Shown piece after piece: positions 31,792 through 41,962 of a DNA stretch of 64,000 bases. Location: NCBI GenBank assembly GCA_033961575.1, contig CM066736.1:11875501-11939500 (forward strand), read 5' to 3'. Numbering within the stretch: position 1 is the first letter of the stretch; every line of letters begins with the position of its first letter. The notes under the pieces were generated by a model that was not told the DNA's origin, searched no databases, and saw only the letters and a list, made by a program, of their open reading frames with translations. The position numbers were made by a program, and so were the translations under genes. The DNA is from Aselliscus stoliczkanus (Eukaryota > Chordata > Mammalia > Chiroptera > Hipposideridae).

Positions 31792-33270
31792 TGAATAAAT
31801 GAATGGAACACAATCATCAAATCCTTCCATCTAGCATACAATGGTACAGAGTGCCAAGTGGGACCAGATTTCACTTTGGGGTGGACCCAGGACTGGCCCC
31901 TGAACCAATAGGGAACCTAGAAGCACCCCGTTGAAGGATGGGCATCACTGTTTCATGACTTCCTTTCGTCTGGTATGCTGAGTCCACACACTTGGCTTTG
32001 AGGGGCTTGTCTGTCATGGCCTCTCCAGTTTCTGGAGGCATTTCTGGGGTCTCACCTGTGCCCAGCCTTGAGGGGCTTGTCTGTCATGGCCTCTCCAGTT
32101 TCTGGAGGCATTTCTGGGGTCTCACCTGTGCCCAGCCTTGTTTCTAATCTCTGTCTTGGCTTGCAAAGGCCTCACTGATCACTGGCTTCTGTGTGACTGT
32201 TCCACTCCATGCTGATATCACTCCCTCATCCTGGTCCCCATTATCTTAAATCAAAGTGCTGGGCAGCTGCCCTCGATGACTCAAGCTGCCAACCAGGAGC
32301 CCATGCACAGTGGAGAAGCTGGCTGGCCCTGGAAGGAATGTTTATATCTCCCCATCTATCACACTAAAAGGTTCCTTTCAAATTCTATCAAATAAGTCAA
32401 AAATCAAGACAGAGAACAGTGCCTTCTCTTTGTCTGTTCCAGAAATGGCTACCCACTAGAGTGAATAGATTTCAGGCATTTAATTTGGCAACCCAGTGGC
32501 ATGCCCTCCCAGAACGCTGGCGCCTGCCAGTGGCAGAGCAAAGAGACGGGAGGAGAAGCAGCAACAACTCCACAAGATTACCACAAAGAGAGATAAAGAG
32601 GAACCATAAATCCTACCCAAAGAATGAAGTCCCTCAGGAAATCCTGCCTTTGCCTGAACACCAGACGAGCTTTTATTCGTAGGCACCTCAATCCTGAGTC
32701 TAATTCTAATGTTCTTCCTTTTATTACAGTAATAACAATAACTATAATTATGTATTCAAGATATCAGTGCCATGAAAAACGTATCATTCCACTTGTAGTT
32801 AAGCAGCCCTGGGTTGGTATAAACACCGGGCCTGGCAGATGACACTTCTGGATGATTTGGGGAAAATGCAGCTATAAAATAATCACAGCATCATCAAACC
32901 ACAGGGTGCCCTCTAACAGTAGCTAAGCAATACGTTTCGCAGCTTAAGGATGACACTCTCCCCCCAGCTTTTCCTTACCTACCTTTGTTTCATATTCTAA
33001 GTCACATCCTCATCAAGAAGAGAATCACTGGCTCTAATCAATAGAACGAAAGGCTTTGAGAAGAGATGGAAATCAGATTAATCAAACATTCTGGTTTTCA
33101 TTGACAGATAATGACTTTCCCAGAGGGTCGTGTTGGGAAGGATTCTGAAGTCACACGTGAGGCTGTGAAAAATGCCCGCCTCTGGGACTGAAGGAGGAAT
33201 GGGCAGCCTTACACATACCACATACGCTGACCCTACCTTCAGTCGTTTGACCATAGCTGAATCAGGTCAA
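31792..33270. other. mostly unique non-coding stretch
   Basis: No gene. It holds the 70-bp tandem duplication listed next, and otherwise no repeat I can name. Confidence 0.4.
31998..32137. repeat. perfect 70-bp tandem duplication
   Basis: Two adjacent 70-bp units starting TTGAGGGGCTTGTCTGTCAT are identical at every position (31998-32067 and 32068-32137). The three bases after the second unit again read TTG. Confidence 0.97.
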
Positions 33271-33274
33271 CATG

Positions 33275-33572
33275 GGTGCTGAAATTCATCCCCATCCTCT
33301 GTGCCCAGCCAATTCAATCACACCCACAAGGTCCCATGAAAATGTCACCTACTTATTCACTTCTGCTTTCCTTGACACCGTTCCCTTCTGCTCAGGGAAA
33401 ATATGCACTCCTTTGTCTGTTCAAAAATGTCAAGTGACCAAAGCTGTAAACTCTACATCTTTCTCTACTCTAGCAGTTTTGACACTGACTAAGGGATTTT
33501 GCCTCCACACTCATCGCTGCATCCCAGTGCCTGGTCCAGGGAAGGGGCCAGTAAATATTTGTTGAATTTATG
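33275..33572 (+). mobile_element. L2 LINE 3' end
   Basis: CACTTCTGCTTTCCTTGACA, CTGCTCAGGGAAAATATGCA, CATCCCAGTGCCTGGTCCAG and GTAAATATTTGTTGAATTTA at the end. Confidence 0.75.
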
Positions 33573-33845
33573 TTCCATTCAGGATGCAAATCCAGGCCAC
33601 CTGGCTTCAGAGCCTATGCCATCCCTCAATGCCACCACGGACTTTGGGTGAGAAGGAACCCAACTCTGGTACTTTGCTAGTCTAGATGAGTTTAGACGAG
33701 GCATGTACTCTCTTAAAGCCAATTTCCCTGCCTATATAGTGGGATGTTGGAGGATTAAGTAAAACAAACCACATAAAGTACCAGCATACAGCAAGCAATA
33801 CAATACAGTGACAGCTACCATTCCTATTATTATAACAATCATTCA
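33573..33845 (-). mobile_element. MIR SINE
   Basis: GCCACCTGGCTTCAGAGCCT at the left. Further on are AGCCAATTTCCCTGCCTATA, GGATTAAGTAAAACAAACCA and GACAGCTACCATTCCTATTA. Confidence 0.65.
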
Positions 33846-36510
33846 ATCAACAAACCTTTTAATTTAGTGAAAAGGTGTTGCACACAGCTATGTATAGAGC
33901 ATCATGCAATTACTTTTATTCCTGTCTTAGTTGAAGTTCCCCCAACATCAGACCCTGAGAGAAGTTTTGGGGCAACAAGTGCTGTATGTGGGAGGTGGTC
34001 CCAGGAAACGTGACAAAATGGAGAGGTGAGGCAGGGAAGGAAGGAAAGCCCATAAAGGATGTGTCATGGGGGTATCTGTGCCACCATGGGCAAGTGGGGC
34101 TCAGCACCTCTGAGGATCCTCCGAGAAAGTGTGCAAAGCACATATCAGAATGGCCCCACTGAGGGCATGTTTAGGCACTAATTCTTGTCCCACTGGTTGA
34201 AGCTTGCTCCTGAAGGCATGAACTCCCTGGTATTTCCAGCCTGCCCTGCCCTCAGGACAAACATGCCCCACTGACCAAAAAAAGGCCCCTAGGAAGAGAC
34301 ACAGGTAGGACCTTGGTGTGAACAAGGTGACATCCAGCATGGGCCTCCGGGGGGTGGGGGGGGACCTCGCCAGCCCTGGGCAGACACCGTTTCCTCTCTA
34401 TGGAAGCCACAATTCCTATGTGACTTGTTTGCAAGTCACAAGGATAGTTAGCAGCCACACTGGGACTCACCTTGGCCCCTAGGAAACTCGCAACTCCTTA
34501 GAAAGAGATAATAAGAGACAGAGGCAGGTGCTGGGTGAGCAAAACGATACACTTGGAACAAATCTCACCAGAATAATCTCTTCAGTTATTGCTTGTACAT
34601 AACAGGGCACCTCCAAGGAAAGGCCCTGCTACCCAACTCACAGCGCACCTCATCACAATAATTCATAATAGAATAAGCACATTGTTAAGCTAATTTTCCA
34701 CCAGAGAAATTCAGAGCTGCTATGTCAGTAGGAATTTGACAATAAGTGATTCATCAGGGGTGTTTTTATAAGCCACTGGGGCAGATATAATGAGGTGGTC
34801 CCTTTGATATTTAGAAAGCCAAGCTTATTTTAAATGAGTCTCACTTAACTCATCACAGGACTGGAAGATTCAGGAGCTAGAGGGGAAGGGTGAGGCCTCG
34901 ATAAGAGGAAGGGCCCATGCTTGCTCCAGACCCAGGAAAGAGGCTCTGGAATCTAGCTAGAATAGCAAGTACATGGTCAGTGCTGAACGGACCTGTGATC
35001 AGAACTTTCCTGTGCAAAGTAATGACAGTATTTCACTTAAAATCTGAGAAGCATACATTTTACTTAGAAAGACGTATAAATTATATTATGGATAACATAC
35101 ATTATGTATTATTTATAAAATTATAAAGCCCTCACTCATTCAAAATAAGAAGAAATTTGGTGTGAATTGGCAACAAGTCCATACGACAAGATTTTTAAAG
35201 AGAAGCTGTGGAAAAGGGCGAACAGGCCCTTTTCATCTTCTGCCAATAGGAGTTTGACCTTGGGTTGACTTTCGAGCTCTGACCCTCTGAACTCTGCTAA
35301 AGGGGAAATGTCCACTGCTTATGGATTGGGAGTTCTTGGTATGAACTTGAAATACATGATGAGGAATCCAGCAGCTTTGGGGATCCTTGAACCATGACTG
35401 TTATAACTGGATATGCCTCCTGGAGGGACCCTGGGAGTTGACACGGATGGAGTTGTTACAAGAGCTACTGTCCCCTAACCCAGGATGGTTCCCACACCTG
35501 TTTCACATGGATCTCATCACCTTATACCTGAACTGCCACTTGGAGCGGGGGCGGGGGGTGGCAAGACCCACACAGGAGACTCCTGACACTGCCTTGCATC
35601 ATCCTAGGTCAATCTGACATCGAGTGTGACCTGTGTTACTCTCGTGTGTCTGAATGCTTAGTGAGACTTAAAAGGGCCCCCTGTATGGGCACAGCAGAAG
35701 CCTTCCTATTTTAATGAACATCCAATTGTAGACAAACTAATCACTCCACTCTTGCCCTTACAAACACATTATCGAGTTTGTTGTAATAATTAGCAGATTG
35801 ATTTGTAGGTGTGTGTCAGTGAGTTTGAGTTGCTGGCATGTAATTAGTTTTCTAAAATAAACAAAAAGATCCCCCTTGAAATCTTATTTACATAATGAAT
35901 CCTCTGAGCAAAGGCTGTTCTCATTCAAGCTACAAATGATACAGATTTCAGATACAGAAATCCGGATTCATTGGAACTGAGAGAAAGAGAAGCTTGAGTG
36001 TGGCTCTCACCCAGCCTGGTTCTCTCTGCTCCCAGATCGGGGGAGGGTTTTCACAGCCTTCCTCAGAAGGGCAGGGGTGAAATGTGTTCATGCATAAACA
36101 ATACAGAGGTCTGAAAGCAAAGACATGCACGAAGGAACATTCTAGATGTGCTTTGGGGAAAACAGAAGAATTTCTAAAAGGGCTAACGGGAGAGAGGTCA
36201 TAAATGGAATATTCATATTTAGGCAGAATTAACAAAGGCAAATCACATTAGTAAAGACATAGAGTGTGGTTCCTATTATGAAGAACGGGAACTAGATATG
36301 TAATATATGTACATATGAACGCTATATATGAATATGTACACAAGGATTCCGACTGTATTAAGAGCAGCTATAGTTGTTCTCTATGACAAAGGGAAGGTAT
36401 TTGATCTTGCATGGCTTACATTTTCTACTGCTTGTATTTCTAAAACAAAGATGTAGCTAGGAATTACTTTTGTAAGTAAAACAAAATTGTAATCGAAAAC
36501 TACCTTTAAA
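33846..36510. other. long unique non-coding DNA with two candidate conserved cores
   Basis: This is 2.6 kb without a recognisable transposon. Two AT-rich, repeat-free segments stand out: about 34640-34860 (GTTAAGCTAATTTTCCACCA, AATAAGTGATTCATCAGGGG) and about 35700-35935 (GTAATAATTAGCAGATTGAT, CATGTAATTAGTTTTCTAAA), both with TAATTAG-type homeodomain sites. Open frames inside are not coding-like. Confidence 0.4.
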
Positions 36511-36522
36511 AAGCATTTGCAG

Positions 36523-36636
36523 GGCCGGCCGAGTGGCGTGGTGGTTAAGCGCTGGCTTGGGAAGCCAGCGGCTCCAGTTCGGGTCCCACATATGAGGGCC
36601 AGTGACACTGCCCTCAAAAAAAAAAAAAAAAAAAAA
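36523..36636 (+). mobile_element. family A SINE with perfect TSD and long A tail
   Basis: GGCCGGCCGAGTGGCGTGGT head, GGGTCCCACATATGAGGGCC, AGTGACACTGCCCTCAAAAA and about 20 uninterrupted As. The duplication AAGCATTTGCAG is at 36511-36522 and 36637-36648. The intact tail suggests a young insertion. Confidence 0.92.
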
Positions 36637-36648
36637 AAGCATTTGCAG

Positions 36649-37005
36649 GGGTAGTTGGTTAGCTCAGGTGGTTAGAGCACAGGCTCATAACACCAAGATT
36701 GCAGGTTCGATTCCCACATGGGCCAGTAAGCTGTGCCCGCCACAATTAGATCGAAGATAACTACGTGACTTGGAGCCGAGCTGCCAGTGGGCAGCCGGTT
36801 GGCTCAGATGGTTACAGCATGGGCTCATAGCACCAAGGTTGCCAGTTTGCGGTGCTTGTACCACCAAGGATGCTGGTTCGATTCCCACATGGGCCAGTGA
36901 GCTGCACCCTCCACAACTAGATTGAAAACAATGACTTGACTTGAAGCTGATGGGTCCTGGAAAAACACACTGTTCCCCAATAAAGTTTAAAAAAATTTTT
37001 TTTTT
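36649..37005 (+). mobile_element. family B SINE next to a family A SINE
   Basis: GGGTAGTTGGTTAGCTCAGG head with tRNA-Ile-like GGCTCATAACACCAAGATTG. A second module GGTTGGCTCAGATGGTTACA follows, then TGGTTCGATTCCCACATGGG, GGGTCCTGGAAAAACACACT and the end CCCCAATAAAGTTTAAAAAA. It is followed by AAGTATTTGCAT, a near copy of the duplication on its left. Confidence 0.88.
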
Positions 37006-37017
37006 AAGTATTTGCAT

Positions 37018-37180
37018 ACAGCATAAGGAATATAGTCAATAATATTGTGATAGCATAGTATGTGTCAGGTGGTTGCTGGACGTATCATGGTGATCACTTC
37101 TTTAGATATATAAATGTTGAATAACTACAGTGTACCCCTGAACCTAATATATTGTATGTTAGCTATATTTTTAATAAAAT
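37018..37180 (+). mobile_element. L1-like 3' end fragment
   Basis: GAATATAGTCAATAATATTG, TGATCACTTCTTTAGATATA and GTACCCCTGAACCTAATATA resemble the 3' end of an L1M element. Confidence 0.6.
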
Positions 37181-37924
37181 TATTTTTTAGAAAATATTTG
37201 CAAAAAGTCGGGGATGGGGCGGTTTACAACAGAAATCCTTTTTAATACCAAGCGTCTCTATGCATTTAAAATGCGATCTCTTTTCAGAAATCCAGTTTAC
37301 CCTTTCAGAGGCTGTGACAGGAGAAAGCAAGTCATGTGTATCATGGGCAGATAAATGAAGGAATCTACAGACAGACAACTCATTGCACATGTGTGAATTG
37401 TTAGGTCTTTCTTCTTCTAACACCGTGGCCATGGGGTCCTTGGACTGAAGGTCAACATGGCCGAATCCCTGAGATCGCTCCCTCTTAACCTTCCAAATGG
37501 CTGACTAAGGAATCAGTGCCAGTTTCCCCAGGCAAGTGTGGCCGTAAAGCCAGAGGGAGAAGAAAGACTCATAAGAACATTGGGGAGACTCTTGATAACC
37601 CCCGATGTTTATATCTAACTGTATCTATAGGATTATATTCATAGAGATATATCCGTGTTTCTCAACCATTTCATTTTTCATTGTGACCTACCAAGGAACC
37701 TTTCTGGATGTCTTTTTCCTAATTATCACCTCCTAACTCTCAGTGAAATATTAATACCACAGATATACTATATATCTGTTTATGCATGTGGCTCTTTGGA
37801 GGGTCACAAACTATCGCAATATCAAGACGTTATTTGTTGTTGTTGTTGTTTTTTGTCTCCCTCCCCCAAGAACCAATTTTTGCCCCATTGGGGGTGATTT
37901 CATCCCAGTTGAGAATATACACTG
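37181..37924. other. unassigned non-coding stretch
   Basis: No gene. There is a (TTG)n run at 37835-37852. Frames crossing the following CT repeat are low complexity. Confidence 0.4.
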
Positions 37925-37932
37925 TATCTCTG

Positions 37933-37973
<41 letters not shown>

Positions 37974-37990
37974 CTCCCCCCCCCACCCCA
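37925..37990. repeat. (TC)n microsatellite with C-rich end
   Basis: About 23 TC units then a poly-C run. The long Ser-Leu and Arg-Glu frames in both strands come from this repeat. Confidence 0.95.
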
Positions 37991-38134
37991 CGCTCTCTTT
38001 TTCTCTCTCTGTAAAACAAAGGACCAGCATATACTTTGCACTTTCTTTATCATATTTCCTGTGTTGTCTCAATTTTCACAGTAATCAAATATTACTTTTA
38101 ACTTTTACCAGGGAAAAAAACAATACAGTAGCCC

Positions 38135-38385
38135 CCCCCCATTATCTATGGGAGATACGTTCCAAGATCCCCAGTGGATGCCTAAAACTGTAAATAGTAC
38201 TGAACCCTTATTCACTGTTTTTCCCTATATACATACCTATGATAAAGTTTAATTTATAAATTAGGCACAGTAAGAGATTAACAACAATAAATAATAAAAT
38301 AGAGTTATGACAATAGACTGTAAACAAAAGTTAAGTGAGTGTGGTCTCTGCCTGAGAATGGTTCCGATAACTGAGGCAACTACTA
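38135..38385 (+). mobile_element. Tigger-type (TcMar) DNA transposon fragment
   Basis: TTCCAAGATCCCCAGTGGAT, GCCTAAAACTGTAAATAGTA, ATGATAAAGTTTAATTTATA and AGGCACAGTAAGAGATTAAC follow a Tigger-family end in order. Truncated; no transposase frame. Confidence 0.75.
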
Positions 38386-38389
38386 AGTA

Positions 38390-38469
38390 TTGGATGGTCA
38401 GAAAAGTCGTGACGCATTTTTGCAATGAAAAACATAGAAAAAATACATCATGACTTCTCTCACATCCAA
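38390..38469. mobile_element. 80-bp mariner-type MITE with TA duplication
   Basis: The left end TTGGATGGTCAGAAAAGTCG pairs, inverted, with the right end CATGACTTCTCTCACATCCAA. TA dinucleotides flank both ends (38388-38389 and 38470-38471). The length equals that of the human MADE1 element, but the sequence differs. Strand is not meaningful for a near-palindrome. Confidence 0.8.
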
Positions 38470-38484
38470 TAACTAACAGGTGAG

Positions 38485-38880
38485 GAACATATGAGCTTAT
38501 CTGGTAAGGGGTGAATATTCAAAATATATAAGGAACTCCTACAACTCAATAGTACAAAAAACAAATAATCTGATTAAAATAGTGAGCAAAGAACCTGAAT
38601 AGACATTTTTCCAAAGAAGAGAGATAAATGGTCAATAGGGGCATGAAAAGGTTCTCACCATCACTAATCATTGGGGAAATACTAGTCAAAACCCCAATGA
38701 GGTATCACCTCACACAGTCAGAATGGCGATTATAAAAACAACAAGAGACAACAAATGCAGGCGAGAGTGTGGAGAAAAGGGAACCGCTGTGCACTGTTGG
38801 TGGTAATATAAATTGATGCAGCCACTATGGAAAACAGTATGGAGGTTCATCAAAAAATTAAAAATAGAGCTCTGGTTATT
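38485..38880 (+). mobile_element. L1 ORF2 3' fragment
   Basis: AAGGAACTCCTACAACTCAA, AACCTGAATAGACATTTTTC, GTCAAAACCCCAATGAGGTA, TCAGAATGGCGATTATAAAA, GGCGAGAGTGTGGAGAAAAG and CACTGTTGGTGGTAATATAA. Classic L1 reverse-transcriptase C-terminal coding text, frame broken. Confidence 0.9.
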
Positions 38881-40464
38881 TGATTAATGTCAGTCTTCAC
38901 CAGGCCAAGGAGTTGTCTCTTTTTGCTTTCCATGATACCTACCCCACCAACTAGGCCAGAGCCTAGAACATACCACATTTCATCGCTTCTCAGACACATG
39001 TCTTTATATTTATTGCAGAATGCAGCTTACAATCAGTGTCTTAGAGTCACCCACATACAGCAGTGACAGTTGAGGACATACTGGCTGAATTGGTAAAGAC
39101 CCTCACTGCCGGGCGCTACTCCGAACCCCCTAAGGGCAACTGCTGACAAGGACAATAGGAGAATCCCAGGACCCTCACCAGGGCTCAGCCAGCTCTATGT
39201 CACAAAAGCAACACGTCACAGGCACACGGGTTCTCTACTGCTCGAGGCAGGAGGAAGGAAGCGAAGGAGGCAGCCTGAAATTGGGGCAGACCCCTGAGCC
39301 CCTCTGCATAACTACCCCCACATAGTGCCCCCTCGTTGCTACTCTTCTCTTGGTGTCACCGGTTCAGTGCAGTGGTCCCTTTTGTCCCAACAATGAAGGC
39401 TACAGCTCCCCGGATGGAGCAGGATGTGCTGCCTGCAGGGGGCATGGGTACAAAGGAGGAATGGCAGCAAGATGCCCCCAGGCCCACTCCCCACCGGCTA
39501 AGGCCACCGGCACTACCTACAGCAGTCACTGGCCTCCCCTCACTGGCACTAACGATTCTACACACAACAGAGAGCCAGTCCTAGATAAACGCCCGAGTCA
39601 AAGGTGAGTGGGCACAGCTGCGGGGAGGACCCCTGAGAGTCTTTGCAATGTCAGAAGAACCCAAAGTAAAGGGCAGGTTCAGCCAGGGCCTCTGCACTTG
39701 ACGTTCGCTACAAAAGGTTGGGCCAGCCCTGCCTGCCTTTTTGCTCATGCCAGGGTGCCCTGTGGGATCTCTGGCCGGCCTCAGCCCTCAGATGGGCCCT
39801 CATACACAGGAATTACAATGATGTGCTCCCCACTGTGTCCCCACCGCGGGAGCTCCCAGAGCGTGGGTCTGGGCTTCTCACACACAACGAATTTAGATTC
39901 GTTATCGTATCTCCTAATAAGATCATACATAACCATTTCATCTTCTATGCCTTAACTGCAATGTTGAATGTAAATATTTGAGACTTGCTATCCACTTTTA
40001 TAACCCTGTTTAGCATTTCTTCCCATCTTTAATACACCGAGAACCTCAAAAAAATGCAAGGGACCCAGGCCACAGTCAGCCTCTGAGGGGCTCTGCAAAG
40101 ACCTGCCTGTCTCTCCCCCTAGCTGACATGTAGCCACAGATACCATGTCACCCTCTGCTGGCAGCAAGTCCCCCCCAAACCAGAGCCTGGCACACACTCA
40201 CCCGTTTTCATGATTTTTGTACCCTGCATGCCTACGACCCAACCCTAAGTTTGTGTATGACATCCTTTGCTCTGACAGTCCGTATCGCCACTCCCTGAGC
40301 CACCCCCACCCCCAACAGACCTGGACGTGCCTCCGAGTTATAATCACTGAGCGTGACACATGCGCAGGGTCGGTCTAGAGCTGTCCAGGACAGAGGCCAC
40401 CCACCTGTGTAGCCATCCCACTTTGAATAGTCAGTCCGTACTGAGATGAACCGTGGGTGTAAAA
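38881..40464. other. mostly unique non-coding stretch
   Basis: No gene supported. GC-rich segments near 39330-39960 produce overlapping frames in four of six frames (up to 115 aa), none with a recognised domain or splice signals. Confidence 0.4.
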
Positions 40465-40479
40465 TACACTCTGGATTTT

Positions 40480-40596
40480 AACACCTTTTTTTTTTTTTTT
40501 TTGAGGGCAGTGTCACTGGCCCTCCTATGTGGGACCCAAACCGGGGCCGCTGGCTTCCCAAGCCAGCGCTTAACCACCATGCCACTCAGCCAGTCC
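40480..40596 (-). mobile_element. family A SINE with perfect 15-bp TSD
   Basis: Poly-T, TTGAGGGCAGTGTCACTGGC, CCAAACCGGGGCCGCTGG, GCCACTCAGCCAGTCC. The duplication TACACTCTGGATTTT is at 40465-40479 and 40597-40611. Confidence 0.92.
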
Positions 40597-40611
40597 TACA
40601 CTCTGGATTTT

Positions 40612-40960
40612 GAACACTTAGTAGGAAAAAAAACAATGCAAACTATCCCAGGAATAATATTTTACATGAATTCTATGTTGAAGTGATAATATTTTGATAT
40701 ATTGGGTTAAATGACATATATTATGAAAATTACTGTCACTTGTTTCTTGTTGCTCTTTTTGTTTTCTTATTTTTTTTATTTTTTTTGAGGGCAGTGTCAC
40801 TGGCCCTCATATGTGGGACCCGAACCGGGGCCGCTGGCTTCCCAAGCCAGCGCTTAACCAACACACCAATCCACACCACTCGGCCGGCCCTCTTGTTGCT
40901 CTTTTTAATGTGGCTACTAGGAAATGCAAGGTGGCGTCTGCAGCTCACATCCTGTTTCTA
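40612..40960 (+). mobile_element. hAT-type element fragment split by a SINE
   Basis: TTTTGATATATTGGGTTAAA, CACTTGTTTCTTGTTGCTCT, then after the SINE TTTTTAATGTGGCTACTAGG. It parallels the copy at 17648-17965. Confidence 0.6.
40761..40891 (-). mobile_element. family A SINE with 15-bp TSD and a head insertion
   Basis: TTGAGGGCAGTGTCACTGGC, CCGAACCGGGGCCGCTGG, GCTTAACCAACACACCAATC and CACACCACTCGGCCGGCCC. The head carries about 11 extra bases compared with other copies (ACCAACACACCAATCCACACC against ACCACCACGCC). The duplication CTTGTTGCTCTTTTT is at 40746-40760 and 40892-40906. Confidence 0.9.
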
Positions 40961-41402
40961 GGGGCTGCACTAGGACAGATCTTGCAGGGGTTGGCACACA
41001 TCGCTGTCATGGCCCGGGTGGTAAATATTCCTGGCTTTGTGGCCGGTGCTCAGCCCACCATCGCAGCAGGAAAGCAGCCACAGACACAACCTTCAGGGAT
41101 GAACTTGGCTGTGTTGAAATACATTCAGATTTGGCCCCTACACTACAGATGGCCCACCTCTGCTTAAGAGTATTAATAGTCGTGCTAAGAAGGGTCATTT
41201 CTGGAAAATTCCATTCTATTCATTTTTCTCACGGGCCCTCAAAAAACTCAAAACAAAGCAAAAACAACAACAATAACAAAAAAAATACAAAACACCACCA
41301 CTTTCATTCCACTGGAGGAAGGTAACCCAGTGGATTGGAGGCTTGGGGGCCACGAGGCAGCCCCTCGCAGCCCCAGGCTCAGCTCTCCCAGGGCCCCCAC
41401 CA
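40961..41402. other. presumed KSR2 intron flanking the exon donor
   Basis: Non-coding. The frames at 40811-41325 on the plus strand are antisense to the gene and include an AAC/AAT-rich stretch near 41260-41300. Confidence 0.6.
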
Positions 41403-41411
41403 TGCACTCAC
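41403..41411 (-). promoter_or_regulatory. KSR2: 5' splice site (donor) of the KSR2 exon
   Basis: On the minus strand the exon ends ...ACGCCCAA and the intron begins GTGAGTGCA, a near-consensus donor. Splicing here leaves two bases (AA) of a split codon. Confidence 0.88.
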
Positions 41412-41928
41412 TTGGGCGTGTGCGCCTCCTCTACGCGGTGCGCCAGCTGGAACTCATGGGACTTGCTCCGATGCAGGGCCGTGAACCCCGGGATCAAGTG
41501 GATCAGCTTTCGGGAGGAAGGCGGAGGGGTCCCCGGGGGCTTCAGCTTGTTCTTCTTCCTCGTGGGCGGCGGCGTGCCAGGCGGGGTGGCGGTGGTGACG
41601 ATGTTGGGGGTGCGCGGCGGGGTGCGGACCGCGTGCCGCTGGCGGGGCGATGGGGGCAGGGAACGGTGGCCCGACTCCAGGGGCGGCGGTGGGCACAGGC
41701 CCGGGTAGGCGTCCACGGTGAGCCTGTCCATGTGGGTGGACACGGGGGCCCCGGGGGTGGGGCTGGCGTGACAATAATGCTGGACGCACTTGGGCTGGAC
41801 CCTGGGGCTCTGGGAGAGGTGGGTGCGGATCCAAGGGGTCGGCTCCGCAGGGCACACAGGGTTGTTCTCTTTCCCCGTCTCCGTGGTGGGCCATTGGATG
41901 GTCCAGTCTTGTTTGGAAAGGTTGCCTC
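41412..41928 (-). CDS. KSR2: KSR2 internal exon (kinase suppressor of Ras 2), partial gene
   Basis: KSR2 is a scaffold and pseudokinase-like protein that holds RAF, MEK and ERK together at membranes. It is also linked to AMPK and energy balance. This exon is 517 bp. It opens with two bases of a split codon (acceptor CAACTCAG before GAGGCAAC), has 171 full codons with no stop, and closes with two bases before GTGAGT. The protein starts GNLSKQDWTIQWPTTETGKE, then has WIRTHLSQSPRV, a proline-rich part (YPGLCPPPPLESGHRSLPPS; VRTPPRTPNIVTT), a basic patch RKKNKLKPPGTPPPSSRK, and HRSKSHEFQL. It lies between the N-terminal CA1 region and the C1 domain, covering the proline-rich CA2. In the family, RSKSH is a 14-3-3 docking site controlled by phosphorylation and, in KSR2, by calcineurin; that is known of relatives, not shown here. 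Many S/T-P sites are visible. NIVTT and the whole block fit KSR2 better than KSR1. No neighbouring exon was found, so the gene is partial. Homology was judged from memory. Confidence 0.95.
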
Positions 41929-41962
41929 CTGAGTTGGAACAAAGGAGCAGAGAGACGGGGGT
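41929..41962 (-). promoter_or_regulatory. KSR2: 3' splice site (acceptor) and pyrimidine tract of the KSR2 exon
   Basis: The minus-strand intron end reads CGTCTCTCTGCTCCTTTGTT then CCAACTCAG. This is a good polypyrimidine tract and AG. It fixes the exon start and the phase, which continues the Ser-Gly-Gly junction expected for KSR2. Confidence 0.88.

Noticed and set aside
31998..32137. CRISPR-like repeat
   Set aside because: Two adjacent copies without spacers, in a vertebrate intron; a simple tandem duplication.
37782..38193. Ser/Leu-rich frames of 100-135 aa
   Set aside because: Produced by the (TC)n repeat.
41620..41760. CpG island promoter
   Set aside because: The CpGs sit in the coding exon, no transcription start features are present, and high GC is expected in this proline-rich exon.
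41330..41932. 200-aa plus-strand open frame
   Set aside because: Exact antisense shadow of the KSR2 exon. High GC and few stops explain its length.
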